27,133 nt of DNA from Oscillospiraceae bacterium (GCA_900768105.1 CAAGBQ010000045.1:1-27133), one strand, 5' to 3'. Counted from the first letter of the stretch, positions 8,078-15,661 are shown. Translations and numbers: made by a program. Notes: generated from the letters alone by a model not told the origin.

Positions 8078-8914
8078 TTATGTGAATGAATAGGCGCAAA
8101 CTTCCGAAACGCTTGCCACATCCTCCGCGGTAATGCTTCCGTAAACCTCCGAAGTAAGAGTAAACTCGACCGTTTCTCCGGCGGCGGCGCCGTCCGCGCT
8201 TCCGGTAAACATACAAACCGGCTTTCCTGCGGCATTAAAGCCAACCGCGGTTATATAAATCTCTTTGCTTATGCCGTCTACATCCGAAGAAACCGTTACC
8301 GTTCCGTTAAGGCGGATTCTGGAGGTATCATCGGGGATATTGCTAACATCCTCCATGGCGGCGTTATGGAAAACGATATGGCTTTCTTCCTCAATATATT
8401 CCGTAATATCGGAAAGGCGCGGAACACAATAAACGCTGTCGAGCGGGGTTGTTCCGTGGTCAAGGTCGGAATCATAGGCATAGATATAGCCGGTTTCTCC
8501 CGGATATACTACCTTGCGTTCGGAATATTTAAAATATCCGTCCTCCGTAATAAGTATATCACCGTCGCCGTCCTTTCTGTAAAGGTCATAGTGATTGAAG
8601 CCGTCGATGGAAAACGGTTTGTCGCTTACATTTTTCACCGCGACAAAAATGTGAATTTGCCCCACATTGCCGAAATAGGATATAACTTCGGATTCGTTAT
8701 ACACAATTTCATATGCGCTTTCGTTGGCAAAGCCCATTTCGTCAAAATAAGGCTCCTTCTGTTCATCGGAAGAGGATGGAGCTTCGTTTGAAGATGCTTC
8801 CGGCTCGGCAGAGCCTTTGCTTTCATTCTGCGGTAAGGGATCTTTACCGCAAGCGGCAAATCCAAGGCTGATTATTGCTGCAAGAACAAGTGCGATAAGC
8901 TTTTTCATTTTCAT
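8078..8914 (-). CDS. Putative lipoprotein, function unknown
   Basis: A 278-residue exported protein from the ATG at 8914. A typical lipoprotein signal follows: MKMKKLIALVLAAIISLGFAAC, with cysteine about 22 residues in and the lipobox-like GFAAC. Next come a low-complexity linker rich in S, E, P and N (about residues 25-60) and a beta-rich domain with motifs such as HIFVAVKNVSDKPFSI and GETGYIYAYDSD, suggesting an immunoglobulin-like fold facing outward. I do not recognise the family. The open frame extends 16 codons upstream, but the basic MRICRRR extension would precede the signal peptide, so the internal ATG is preferred; the Shine-Dalgarno site (AAAGAAAAG) is weak. It has its own promoter at 8993-9021 and shares a terminator with the ABC operon. 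Confidence 0.8.
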   Translation of the reverse strand: MKMKKLIALVLAAIISLGFAACGKDPLPQNESKGSAEPEASSNEAPSSSDEQKEPYFDEMGFANESAYEIVYNESEVISYFGNVGQIHIFVAVKNVSDKPFSIDGFNHYDLYRKDGDGDILITEDGYFKYSERKVVYPGETGYIYAYDSDLDHGTTPLDSVYCVPRLSDITEYIEEESHIVFHNAAMEDVSNIPDDTSRIRLNGTVTVSSDVDGISKEIYITAVGFNAAGKPVCMFTGSADGAAAGETVEFTLTSEVYGSITAEDVASVSEVCAYSFT

Positions 8915-8992
8915 ATTCTTTTCTTTAAAGCTTTTTTCAAAGCGCCTTCGGCATATTCGCAATGCGGCAGCGCGGCGTTTTATTGCCCTTTG

Positions 8993-9021
8993 ATTTTACC
9001 CGAATATAAGCGCAAAGTCAA
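8993..9021 (-). promoter_or_regulatory. Promoter of the lipoprotein gene
   Basis: On the minus strand, -35 TTGACT (9016-9021), 17-base spacer, -10 TAAAAT (8993-8998). This predicts a start near 8986 and a leader of about 70 bases. It abuts the terminator of the tRNA gene. Confidence 0.75.
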
Positions 9022-9022
9022 T

Positions 9023-9061
9023 AAAAAAACGGAAAAGGGTTCCATCCCTTTTCCGTTTTTT
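9023..9061 (-). terminator. Terminator of tRNA-Leu
   Basis: Ten-base stem CGGAAAAGGG (9030-9039) with CCCTTTTCCG (9046-9055), flanked by A-run and T-run, read on the minus strand directly after the encoded CCA. Confidence 0.9.
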
Positions 9062-9146
9062 GGTGCCGCTGACCGGGCTCGAACCGGTACGCTTTATGGG
9101 CGAGGGATTTTAAGTCCCTTGTGTCTGCCAATTCCACCACAGCGGC
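9061..9146 (-). tRNA. tRNA-Leu (anticodon TAA)
   Basis: Read on the minus strand, the acceptor arms GCCGCTG and CAGCGGC pair over seven bases and are followed by discriminator A and encoded CCA (9061-9063). The anticodon stem AGGGA/TCCCT encloses loop CTTAAAA, giving anticodon TAA. The T-arm GGTTCGAGCCC and D-arm TGGCAGAC are present, and the variable arm is long, as required for a class II leucine tRNA. Total 86 bases including CCA. Confidence 0.97.
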
Positions 9147-9158
9147 GTTCCGAAAAAT

Positions 9159-9187
9159 ATTATAGCAAAACAGGGCTGCTTTTACAA
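9159..9187 (-). promoter_or_regulatory. Promoter of tRNA-Leu
   Basis: On the minus strand, -35 TTGTAA (9182-9187), 17-base spacer and perfect -10 TATAAT (9159-9164), ending 12 bases before the mature 5' end. Confidence 0.75.
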
Positions 9188-9263
9188 GTATTATTTAAGA
9201 TTTTCCCGAAGCTTTGGCGGAGGAAAGCCTGATTTTTTATTTACAAAACAGTTCTTTGCGGCT

Positions 9264-9291
9264 TTAACATTGCAGCGGTGTGTGATATAAT
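9264..9291 (+). promoter_or_regulatory. Promoter of trmO
   Basis: -35 TTAACA (9264-9269), 16-base spacer, perfect -10 TATAAT (9286-9291) with the extended TG at 9283-9284. Predicted start near 9298, about 38 bases before the trmO ATG. Confidence 0.7.
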
Positions 9292-9335
9292 TATTTTGTA
9301 TTTTCTTTGCCGCGGTGCGGCGGAAAGGCGGAAAA

Positions 9336-10031
9336 ATGAAGGATGATTCCATAAAAATAGAGCCGGTTGCATATATCCGCACGGATTTTAAAGATAAATT
9401 CGGAATTCCGCGGCAATCCGGCAGAGTTGCCTCCGCAATGGGCCGCATTGTTTTTGTGCCAAAGTACCGCAATCCGGATGCGCTTCGCGGGATAAGCGCT
9501 TTTTCTCACCTTTGGCTGCTGTTTGATTTTTCCGCGGCACACCGTGCGGAATGGTCGCCCACCGTGCGGCCGCCGCGCCTTGGCGGAAACGAACGCGTCG
9601 GCGTTTTTGCAAGCCGCTCGCCCTTTCGGCCGAACCCAATCGGTCTTTCCTGCGTAAAGCTGGAACAGGTTTTGAGCACCGAGCATGAAGGGACCGTGCT
9701 CATAGTTTCCGGTGTGGATTTGCTGGATAATACGCCGATTTTTGATATTAAACCATATATTCCCTTTGCGGATTACCGTCCGGAAGCGGACGGCGGATAT
9801 GCGGACAGGTTTTCCTCCCACCGGCTTTCGGTGGATTTTCCGCCGGAGCTGCTTGCGCTTATTCCGGAGGAAAAGCGCAAAGCAGCAATCGACTGCCTTG
9901 CGGAGGACCCGCGCCCATCCTATCAAACCGACCCGAACAGAATATACGGCATGAGCTTTGCCGGATTTGACATTCGCTTTTCGGTAAACGGCGAACGGCT
10001 TTCCGTTTCCGCCGTAGAAAAGCTTTCATAA
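9336..10031 (+). CDS. trmO: tRNA (N6-threonylcarbamoyladenosine37-N6)-methyltransferase TrmO
   Basis: A 231-residue protein of the TsaA/YaeB (TrmO) family, which methylates the threonylcarbamoyl modification t6A at position 37 of certain tRNAs using S-adenosylmethionine. The family signatures are clear: an N-terminal PVAYIRTDF...FGIPRQSG beta strand, RIVFVPKY, FSHLWLLFDF, the active-region SRSPFRPNPIGLS, and VDLLDNTPIFDIKPYIPFAD. A C-terminal extension ends with DPNRIYGMSFAGFDIRF, as in the longer family members. The ATG at 9336 is chosen over an upstream GTG at 9315 because GAAAGG lies seven bases before it. A good promoter precedes it. The first zinc-ribbon paralogue begins 24 bases after its stop, so read-through is likely. 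Confidence 0.93.
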   Translation: MKDDSIKIEPVAYIRTDFKDKFGIPRQSGRVASAMGRIVFVPKYRNPDALRGISAFSHLWLLFDFSAAHRAEWSPTVRPPRLGGNERVGVFASRSPFRPNPIGLSCVKLEQVLSTEHEGTVLIVSGVDLLDNTPIFDIKPYIPFADYRPEADGGYADRFSSHRLSVDFPPELLALIPEEKRKAAIDCLAEDPRPSYQTDPNRIYGMSFAGFDIRFSVNGERLSVSAVEKLS

Positions 10032-10055
10032 CACCTAAACAGAGGAGTGATTTTT

Positions 10056-10949
10056 ATGCAGAAGCTGCAATGTGAGCTTTGCGGAAGTGTTGATATTGTT
10101 CGCACGGACGACGGATTTTTTCGGTGCGAACACTGTGGGTGCAAATATACCCTTGAACAGGCAAAAGCCATGCTCGGCACGGTGGAAACCACTATCGGCA
10201 AGGCGGAACAGGAACGCCTTTTGAATAACGCGCAGACTCAATACGACCTTGGCCGGCTTTTTGACGCGGAAAAAACCTATGCCGAATTGACAAAGCAGTT
10301 TCCGGACGATTATCGCGGGTGGCTTGGGCTTTTGCGGATAAACTGTAAATTTTATGCCGCAGGCGAACGCAGTTATATGCCCTGTACAAAATTTAATTCT
10401 TCTCCCCTTGAAAGCGAAAGCAAACAGCTTGTCGAACAATTCGGCATCTGCCAAAAGCTTAATCCGCCGGAAGACGCCCTTTCGGAAATGCGGCGCGAGT
10501 GGGAACAATTTTGGAACAAAATTGCGGAAAAGTGCAAAAGCGGGGAGTTTGAATATCGGGGCGGAAGCGACCTTGAGCTTTATGGCAACACAAGCGCCGC
10601 CATGTACGAATATGTCAAAGCCGGCGGCGAAAACGCCGAAGCTTTGAACTCTATGAGCGCCTTTTACAGCCTGCAAAGCAAAAGCTGGGAACCGCGGAAA
10701 GCATATTGCACACCGCCTTATAAATTTTGGCTTGGACGCTGCTGCCAAACGGAGGGCGGCCCCTGCGAAATCAAGGTTTTTCTTCCCGACCTGCCGCCGC
10801 TTGGCGAAAACGAAATTGCAAAAATCCGCGCGCAGCTTAACAAATCCGTCAACGAAACGGTCGCCTTCGGCTTTTGTCCATACTGCGGTTCGGAGCTTAA
10901 AGACACGCCGCTCGGTCCGGAATGTAAAAATTGCGGAAAGGTGTTTTAA
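10056..10949 (+). CDS. Zinc-ribbon / TPR-like protein, tandem paralogue 1
   Basis: A 297-residue soluble protein of unknown function, first of three tandem copies. The N-terminal zinc ribbon has Cys6-x2-Cys9-x14-Cys24-x2-Cys27. A conserved linker, TLEQAKAMLGTVETTIG, follows. Next is a TPR-like helical hairpin (about residues 53-80, with YDLGRLFDAEKTYAEL) and the invariant block KQFPDDYRGWLGLL ending near 93. The middle (94-270) is divergent and charged. The C-terminus is a second four-cysteine ribbon (CPYCGS...CKNCGKVF). The ATG at 10056, behind AGGAGTG, begins MQKLQCELCG exactly like the paralogues. No membrane segment or signal is seen. A zinc-dependent interaction role is plausible, but partner and function are unknown. 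Confidence 0.85.
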   Translation: MQKLQCELCGSVDIVRTDDGFFRCEHCGCKYTLEQAKAMLGTVETTIGKAEQERLLNNAQTQYDLGRLFDAEKTYAELTKQFPDDYRGWLGLLRINCKFYAAGERSYMPCTKFNSSPLESESKQLVEQFGICQKLNPPEDALSEMRREWEQFWNKIAEKCKSGEFEYRGGSDLELYGNTSAAMYEYVKAGGENAEALNSMSAFYSLQSKSWEPRKAYCTPPYKFWLGRCCQTEGGPCEIKVFLPDLPPLGENEIAKIRAQLNKSVNETVAFGFCPYCGSELKDTPLGPECKNCGKVF

Positions 10950-10969
10950 CCGCACCAAAAAAAGCCTTC

Positions 10970-10997
10970 TTGTGTTTTCAGGAATGTATTGTATAAT
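10970..10997 (+). promoter_or_regulatory. Candidate internal promoter before paralogue 2
   Basis: Perfect -10 TATAAT (10992-10997) with a weak -35 TTGTGT (10970-10975) at 16 bases. A 14-base A/T palindrome, AATATAATTATATT (about 11000-11013), lies just after it and could be a binding site. The 81-base gap here is much longer than the 17-base gap between paralogues 2 and 3. Confidence 0.45.
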
Positions 10998-11030
10998 GTA
11001 AATATAATTATATTACATGGGGGATTATTT

Positions 11031-11894
11031 ATGCAAAAACTTCAATGTGAACTGTGCGGAAGCTTTGATATAGTCCGCACGGACGACGGATTTTTTCAGT
11101 GCCAATACTGCGGATGCAAATATACTTTAGCGCAGGCAAAGGCGCTGCTCGGCACGGTGGAAACCACCATCGGCACGGCGGAGCTGGAGCGGCTGCTCAA
11201 AAACGCGAAAACCTTTCTCGATATAGGAAAACTCGACGATTCGGTTAAAACCTATACCGAGGTTACCAAGCAGTTCCCCGACGATTATCGCGGGTGGCTT
11301 GGGCTTTTGTGGGTAGCTTATCGGAAACACCCGGACTATAAATTTTACAGTCTTTCTCTTGATGAAATGCTTGAGTGGCATAAAATCTGTCAAAAGCTTG
11401 CTCCATCCGAAAAAGAGCGCGCGGAGATTGACCGCGAATGGACGGAATATTGGGATACTGGCGCAAATCTTTTCCGTTCCGGAAAGCTTTGCAACGAGTT
11501 TGAAACCCGTGTTGACTATTTTAAGGATACCAGTCCCGCCATGTATAGCTACATGAAGTGCGGACTTGAAAATGCAAAAATACTTAACGAACTTCACGCA
11601 CTATATTGGGGAAATCAAAAGCAATGGGTTTTTGGCCCCCGCACCATGAGGAAATATGTCTTTTGGCTTGGGTTGGCATTAAATACGGTCGACCCAAATA
11701 ATCCGGATGATTTTTCTTTTGGCAGCGCAGAAATGGCGCTTCCTCCTATTGATGACGCATACATCGCAAAAATCAAATCCGATATTCAAAAAAACATGGC
11801 AAATGATATTTCTAATGGCAGATGTCCTTATTGCGGCGGAAGAATCAAAGGGATTTTTGAAAAGAAATGCGAAAGCTGCGGCAAAAAATATTGA
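11031..11894 (+). CDS. Zinc-ribbon / TPR-like protein, tandem paralogue 2
   Basis: A 287-residue protein with the same architecture as its neighbours: N-terminal ribbon Cys6/Cys9/Cys24/Cys27, linker TLAQAKALLGTVETTIG, one TPR-like unit (FLDIGKLDDSVKTYTEV), the shared KQFPDDYRGWLGLL block, a divergent centre, and a C-terminal ribbon (CPYCGGRIKGIFEKKCESCGKKY). An upstream in-frame ATG at 10989 exists, but the ATG at 11031, eight bases after GGGGGA, gives the MQKLQCELCG start shared by all three. The centre keeps scattered matches with copies 1 and 3, notably FWLG, DTSPAMY and AYIAKIK, so the copies are homologous throughout. Function unknown. Confidence 0.85.
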   Translation: MQKLQCELCGSFDIVRTDDGFFQCQYCGCKYTLAQAKALLGTVETTIGTAELERLLKNAKTFLDIGKLDDSVKTYTEVTKQFPDDYRGWLGLLWVAYRKHPDYKFYSLSLDEMLEWHKICQKLAPSEKERAEIDREWTEYWDTGANLFRSGKLCNEFETRVDYFKDTSPAMYSYMKCGLENAKILNELHALYWGNQKQWVFGPRTMRKYVFWLGLALNTVDPNNPDDFSFGSAEMALPPIDDAYIAKIKSDIQKNMANDISNGRCPYCGGRIKGIFEKKCESCGKKY

Positions 11895-11911
11895 TATAAG
11901 GAGCGGTTTTT

Positions 11912-12772
11912 ATGCAAAAGCTGCAATGCGAACTGTGCGGAAGCATAGATATACTTCGCACAAACGACGGATTTTTTCAGTGCCAGCACTGTGGGTGCAA
12001 ATATACCCTTGAACAGGCGAAGGCGCTGCTCGGCACAGTGGAAACAACCATAGGCAAAGCGGAGCTGGAACGCCTTTTGAAGAATGCAAAAATGCAGTAT
12101 GAGCTTGGCGAATTTTCCGAAGCGGAAAAAACCTATACCGAAGTAACGAAGCAGTTTCCGGACGATTATCGCGGGTGGCTTGGGCTTCTGCGGCTCGAGT
12201 ACCGCGACTATATGTACAACGATTGGGCAACTCCATATCCGGAAAGCACGAAGCTGCTCCAAAAGCACCTTAATATCTGCAAAAAGCTTTGCTCCTCCGA
12301 AAAAACCGTTGCCGAAATCAACAACGAATGGGAACGCTTTTGGAACTACATAGCGAGCAAATGCAAAAGCGGAAAGCTGACATATTACGGCGACTGCAAC
12401 CCGGAGGTTTTTAAGAATACAAGTCCCTCTATGTATGAATTTGCGAAAAAGGGATTTGAAAATGCCCGCATTCTCAATTCTCTTAATGTGGAATATTCGG
12501 ATAAAGGCTGGGTAATCAGAAGCGAATTCAGCCATCCATATTATTTTTGGCTTGGAGACTGCCTTCAATATGATGACAGTGATGGGCATAAGACTTTTTC
12601 GGTCGAAATAGATCTTCCGGTTATCGACAACGCATATGTTGCAAAAATCAAAGCGGATGTGCAAAAATACATAGACAAGAAACTTTCGGAAGGCCGCTGC
12701 CCCTACTGTAATTGCTATCTTAAGAAAAACATTTTCGGCACGAAATGCCCAAGCTGCGGCAGAAAATTCTGA
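11912..12772 (+). CDS. Zinc-ribbon / TPR-like protein, tandem paralogue 3
   Basis: A 286-residue third copy, starting 17 bases after copy 2 behind AAGGAG. The first 94 residues match copy 1 at roughly four of five positions and copy 2 similarly, with both ribbon cysteine pairs and the KQFPDDYRGWLGLL block intact. The centre shares fewer residues (WERFWNYIASKCKSG against WEQFWNKIAEKCKSG in copy 1; HPYYFWLG). The C-terminal ribbon is CPYCNCYLKKNIFGTKCPSCGRKF. A strong terminator lies directly after it, closing the trmO-to-paralogue-3 unit. Related stand-alone zinc-ribbon/TPR proteins occur in gut Firmicutes, as far as I recall, without an assigned function. Confidence 0.85.
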   Translation: MQKLQCELCGSIDILRTNDGFFQCQHCGCKYTLEQAKALLGTVETTIGKAELERLLKNAKMQYELGEFSEAEKTYTEVTKQFPDDYRGWLGLLRLEYRDYMYNDWATPYPESTKLLQKHLNICKKLCSSEKTVAEINNEWERFWNYIASKCKSGKLTYYGDCNPEVFKNTSPSMYEFAKKGFENARILNSLNVEYSDKGWVIRSEFSHPYYFWLGDCLQYDDSDGHKTFSVEIDLPVIDNAYVAKIKADVQKYIDKKLSEGRCPYCNCYLKKNIFGTKCPSCGRKF

Positions 12773-12776
12773 TATT

Positions 12777-12808
12777 AAAAAACGGACTTCACCGGAAGTC
12801 CGTTTTTT
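12777..12808. terminator. Bidirectional intrinsic terminator
   Basis: Perfect 14-base stem (12777-12790 with 12795-12808), four-base ACCG loop, A-run on the left and T-run on the right. It separates the converging zinc-ribbon cluster and the galK unit. Confidence 0.95.
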
Positions 12809-12816
12809 CGTCTTAT

Positions 12817-13566
12817 TTATATCTTTGCTTTTTTACGTTCGGAAATTATCCACGGAAGATACATAAGCGCCCACGCAACTATCAGCAGCACCGGCAGCCC
12901 AAGGAAAAAATATTTTTTTCCAAACACCGCCGCAAGCATTTCCAGCATGGGGTTATTATCAGTCCGCGCAAGGAAAAAGAAATTTGTTCCGAGCCATCCG
13001 TTTATAAAATATATCGGCACGGCAACAACCGCTAAAAGGCCGAGTATCTTCGGCAAGCGGCGATAATTCGGCTTAAAGCCGTTTGCCAAAACAAGCACCG
13101 GATACATAACCAACATTATATGGACGCTTGCGGAATGAAGATGCATTCCGTTAAGTATCGGAAGGTCGTTCCATGTGGGAACCAAAAGCGCAATGCCCGC
13201 TCCGGGAAGGCAGAGGCAATAAAGTATCTCCGCAAAAAAATCCTTTTTGGTAAGGGTATATGCAAGGCAGACAAAGATGTTTATGCTGCAAAGATGAAGC
13301 GGAAGATAGCCCCAATACCAATCATCCGTTCCTATGGCAATGGCGTATTTTGCAAGCTCGTCAAAAAGCATCAGCACCGTGAGCACGGTAAAAAATCTGT
13401 TTTTGCCCGCCGTGCTCAAACGCCTGAAAATGAGCACCGCGCAGGTTATTATCGCTGCGGCAACGGCAAGCAGCGCAATATGCGTTCCGTCAAAATGATG
13501 AAAAGCAAGATAGCCGGGTTCTGTTGCCTCAACCTCTCCCCTATTCGCCCAAAAGCTGAATCGCAA
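12817..13566 (-). CDS. YwaF/TMEM164 family membrane protein
   Basis: A 249-residue protein with about six to seven membrane segments, of the YwaF (TIGR02206, TMEM164-like) family. Recognisable features are the HFDGTHIALL start of the first segment, the conserved YLPLHLCSINIFVCL, the histidine-rich GMHLHSASVHIMLV and an intramembrane NGWLGTNFFFL. The start is the TTG at 13566: AAAGGAGGTG lies eight bases before it, while the frame's upstream ATG at 13626 is inside galK and has no such site. It starts 22 bases after the galK stop, so it is the second gene of a galK transcript. Human TMEM164 acts as an acyltransferase; the bacterial role is unproven. Confidence 0.82.
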   Translation of the reverse strand: MRFSFWANRGEVEATEPGYLAFHHFDGTHIALLAVAAAIITCAVLIFRRLSTAGKNRFFTVLTVLMLFDELAKYAIAIGTDDWYWGYLPLHLCSINIFVCLAYTLTKKDFFAEILYCLCLPGAGIALLVPTWNDLPILNGMHLHSASVHIMLVMYPVLVLANGFKPNYRRLPKILGLLAVVAVPIYFINGWLGTNFFFLARTDNNPMLEMLAAVFGKKYFFLGLPVLLIVAWALMYLPWIISERKKAKI

Positions 13567-13588
13567 GGCAAAACACCTCCTTTTTTTA

Positions 13589-14686
13589 TCAAACGATTTC
13601 CGGCCAAAGGCAGGCAAAGCCCGCATTTTGCATTTCTTCGGAAAATTTTTTCTTCATATCCACAGGAACAAACGCCTGCGCCGTTCCGGCAAAGCCGCCG
13701 CCGTGAACCCTAACCGCCCCCGCGCCGGAAAGTATTCCGCGCGCGGCGGCAATCGCCTTTTCAAGGCGGTGTTCCGGTTCGTTTTCGCTTACTATATTCT
13801 GCAAATACCTTTCGGAGCTTTCTGCGGATTCACGGTAAAGCCTCATAAATTCCGCAAAATCTCCGGCAGAAAGCGCATCCGCTTCCTCCGCGGCGCGGCG
13901 GGTTTCTTCAAAAAAATGCAGCGCACGAAAGGCGGGTCTGTCGCCGTACCTTTTGCGCAAAAGCGGAAACACGGAATAAAATTCCGCGGCGGTTGCTTCG
14001 CAAAGGCGCTCGTGACCCAAATCTGCCGCGATAAGGTGCATATCCCTCGGAATTTGAGCATAGTCCTCAGTAAGATTTGCGTGGCTTGCGCCGGATTCGA
14101 TTATTGCAAGGGCGCAGCCGCTTTTGCCGAAGTCATATTCGATTTTTCGGTATTGCGGCGACTGCGGATTTCCGAAATCCGCAAAAACAATGCCCCCGAC
14201 GGCGCAAACAAGCTGGTCCATAAGCCCGCAGGGCTTTCCGAAATATTCGTTTTCGGCACGCTGCGCAATGGCTGCAAGGGCGGCCGGCGGAACGCTTTCG
14301 CCAAAAAACAGCTTGCTTATTATTCTGCCGATAAGCACCTCGAAAGCGGCGGAGGAGGAAAGCCCGCTTCCCGAAGGAATCTCCGATTCCACATCCGCAT
14401 CAAAGCCGCCGAACACATTTCCGCTTTCAATAAACCCACCGCAAACTCCGCGGATAAGCGCCGCCGGGGTTCCGGCTTCCTCCGGACGGAACTCGGTATC
14501 TCCGATGTCGACAGAAAATTCTCCGAAACCTTTCGAGCGGATATTCACCTTATCCGTTCCGTTCGGCGCCGCAAGCGCCGTCATCCCAAAGGAGACCCCC
14601 GCCGCAAGAACGCAGCCGCCCTGATGGTCCGTATGATTTCCGCCAAGCTCCGTCCTTCCGGAAACAAATACTTCCGTTCTTTCCAT
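13589..14686 (-). CDS. galK: Galactokinase (GHMP kinase family)
   Basis: A 365-residue sugar kinase that phosphorylates galactose at C1 with ATP, the entry step of the Leloir pathway. The N-terminal substrate motif is GRTELGGNHTDHQ (10-22), a variant of GRxNLIGEHxDY found in clostridial proteins. The GHMP ATP-binding motif PSGSGLSSSAA (104-114), catalytic-base region GLMDQ (Asp157) and C-terminal VRVHGGGFAGTAQAFVP are in order. It is somewhat shorter than the usual 380-390 residues. AAAGGGG precedes the ATG at 14686. No galT, galE or sugar transporter is nearby, so it is uncoupled from a classical gal operon. Because the substrate motif differs from the canonical one, another sugar cannot be excluded. 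Confidence 0.88.
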   Translation of the reverse strand: MERTEVFVSGRTELGGNHTDHQGGCVLAAGVSFGMTALAAPNGTDKVNIRSKGFGEFSVDIGDTEFRPEEAGTPAALIRGVCGGFIESGNVFGGFDADVESEIPSGSGLSSSAAFEVLIGRIISKLFFGESVPPAALAAIAQRAENEYFGKPCGLMDQLVCAVGGIVFADFGNPQSPQYRKIEYDFGKSGCALAIIESGASHANLTEDYAQIPRDMHLIAADLGHERLCEATAAEFYSVFPLLRKRYGDRPAFRALHFFEETRRAAEEADALSAGDFAEFMRLYRESAESSERYLQNIVSENEPEHRLEKAIAAARGILSGAGAVRVHGGGFAGTAQAFVPVDMKKKFSEEMQNAGFACLWPEIV

Positions 14687-14712
14687 TCTGCGTACCCCTT
14701 TCGTTTTCTCCT

Positions 14713-14733
14713 ATTATAGCGCCGCGGATTATA
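14713..14733 (-). promoter_or_regulatory. Candidate -10 elements for galK
   Basis: Two perfect TATAAT hexamers on the minus strand (14713-14718 and 14728-14733), both lacking a good -35 at 16-18 bases. One of them probably serves galK; which one is unclear. Confidence 0.35.
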
Positions 14734-14801
14734 AAATGGAAGAGCACTTTTTAATGCTTAAGAAAAGATTAAAAAACGCAGCCTTTATTGCAAAAGCAAA
14801 C

Positions 14802-14849
14802 AGCAGAAAGCTCCCCCATGCTCAAATGCGCATAGGGGAGCTTTCTGCT
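14802..14849. terminator. Terminator between the DUF1275 gene and galK
   Basis: Fifteen-base perfect stem (14802-14816 with 14835-14849), extended by three more pairs past one mismatch around an apex of the form ATGCTCAAATGCGCAT, a degenerate version of the recurrent GTGCTCAAATGAGCAC. It begins one base after the stop of the DUF1275 gene. On the minus strand the following T-run is interrupted, so termination may be incomplete. Confidence 0.75.
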
Positions 14850-15524
14850 TCAATTTTCTTTTTTGAACATTGCTACAAAGCCCGCTATAAGCAGCGCGCA
14901 GCTTATCCAGATGGAGCGTTCGCCCAAACGCGACGCAGCAATACTGCCGAAGCCCGCTCCCAGCGCGAACAGCGCAATCACCATAAAATACATAAGCGCT
15001 TTTTGCAGGGCTTCCCTTTCCCGTGTGTGAAAAAAGGCAAAAAAGGATTCCGCGCCGCTGCGCATATTTCCGATGCACATTGTGCTTGCATAGGCGCAGC
15101 CGTGAACCTTATGAAAGCTTTGCACCTGAAGCGCGCATACAAACGAAACAAGCGCGTTTGCCGCGGAATTAAGCTCCTGCGGCAAAAAGCCCACGCCGAA
15201 AAGAAGGGCGATTTCCGCCGCAAGTATCATTTGCCGCCAATGGATTTTTTCGTAATTTTTAAACCGGCAATGCACCGCCTCCGCCGCGATTATCCCCACC
15301 AAAAACGAAAGCAGCGGCACAAGATATTTTGCGCTGTGGGCAAGGTCGCCGGAAAAAAGCCCCGCGCTCATTAAAACAATATTGCCCGTTTGGGCGTTTG
15401 CAAAAACCTTTCCGCGGCAGCAATAGGTATACGCATCCTGAAACCCGCCGGAAAGCACAATAAACGCCGCCGTAACCAGCGAATCCGACATCTGCCGCCG
15501 AAAAAGTCCTCTGTTTTCAGTCAT
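14850..15524 (-). CDS. YoaK/DUF1275 family membrane protein
   Basis: A 224-residue polytopic membrane protein of the DUF1275 (YoaK) family. Family features are the early GGFQDAYTYCCRGKVFANAQTGNIVL segment, the central QVQSFHKVHGCAYASTMCIGNMRS segment and six hydrophobic helices. The function of the family is unknown; transport is often guessed. The ATG at 15524 is chosen because AAAGGAG lies five bases before it; two ATGs six codons upstream overlap that site. The gene has an excellent promoter of its own and ends directly at a terminator, so it is monocistronic. Confidence 0.85.
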   Translation of the reverse strand: MTENRGLFRRQMSDSLVTAAFIVLSGGFQDAYTYCCRGKVFANAQTGNIVLMSAGLFSGDLAHSAKYLVPLLSFLVGIIAAEAVHCRFKNYEKIHWRQMILAAEIALLFGVGFLPQELNSAANALVSFVCALQVQSFHKVHGCAYASTMCIGNMRSGAESFFAFFHTREREALQKALMYFMVIALFALGAGFGSIAASRLGERSIWISCALLIAGFVAMFKKEN

Positions 15525-15562
15525 TTTTGCTCCTTTCATCAAACAAAAGAATCAACCCATAC

Positions 15563-15591
15563 ATTTTAGTAGCCGCCACAGCCCTTGTCAA
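15563..15591 (-). promoter_or_regulatory. Promoter of the DUF1275 gene
   Basis: On the minus strand, perfect -35 TTGACA (15586-15591), 17-base spacer, -10 TAAAAT (15563-15568, 5 of 6). Confidence 0.8.
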
Positions 15592-15632
15592 CCGCTTTTT
15601 TATGCGAATACGGCTTCGCCGTAAAAATATTA

Positions 15633-15661
15633 TGGAAAAACTTTGCGAAAAGTGGTATTAT
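15633..15661 (+). promoter_or_regulatory. Promoter of the CmpB-type membrane protein gene
   Basis: -35 TGGAAA (15633-15638, 4 of 6), 17-base spacer, -10 TATTAT (15656-15661) with extended TG at 15653-15654. It predicts a very short leader before AAGGAGGG. A small hairpin TACGGC-TTC-GCCGTA (15609-15623) lies upstream. Confidence 0.5.

Noticed and set aside
9061..9146. tRNA-Leu as an integration site for a mobile element.
   Set aside because: No integrase, no repeat of the tRNA 3' end and no phage-like genes are visible on either side within the window.
10047..10055. GTG start nine bases upstream of the first zinc-ribbon paralogue.
   Set aside because: The GTG lies within the ribosome binding site itself, and the paralogues all begin at MQKLQCELCG.
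11000..11013. A/T-only 14-base palindrome before paralogue 2 as an operator.
   Set aside because: Short A/T palindromes are frequent by chance next to -10 elements, and there is no matching copy elsewhere in the window; kept only as a comment on the candidate promoter.
13628..14719. Long plus-strand open frame (363 codons) across galK.
   Set aside because: It is antisense to a clear GHMP kinase, the translation is basic and low in recognisable motifs, and it has no ribosome binding site.
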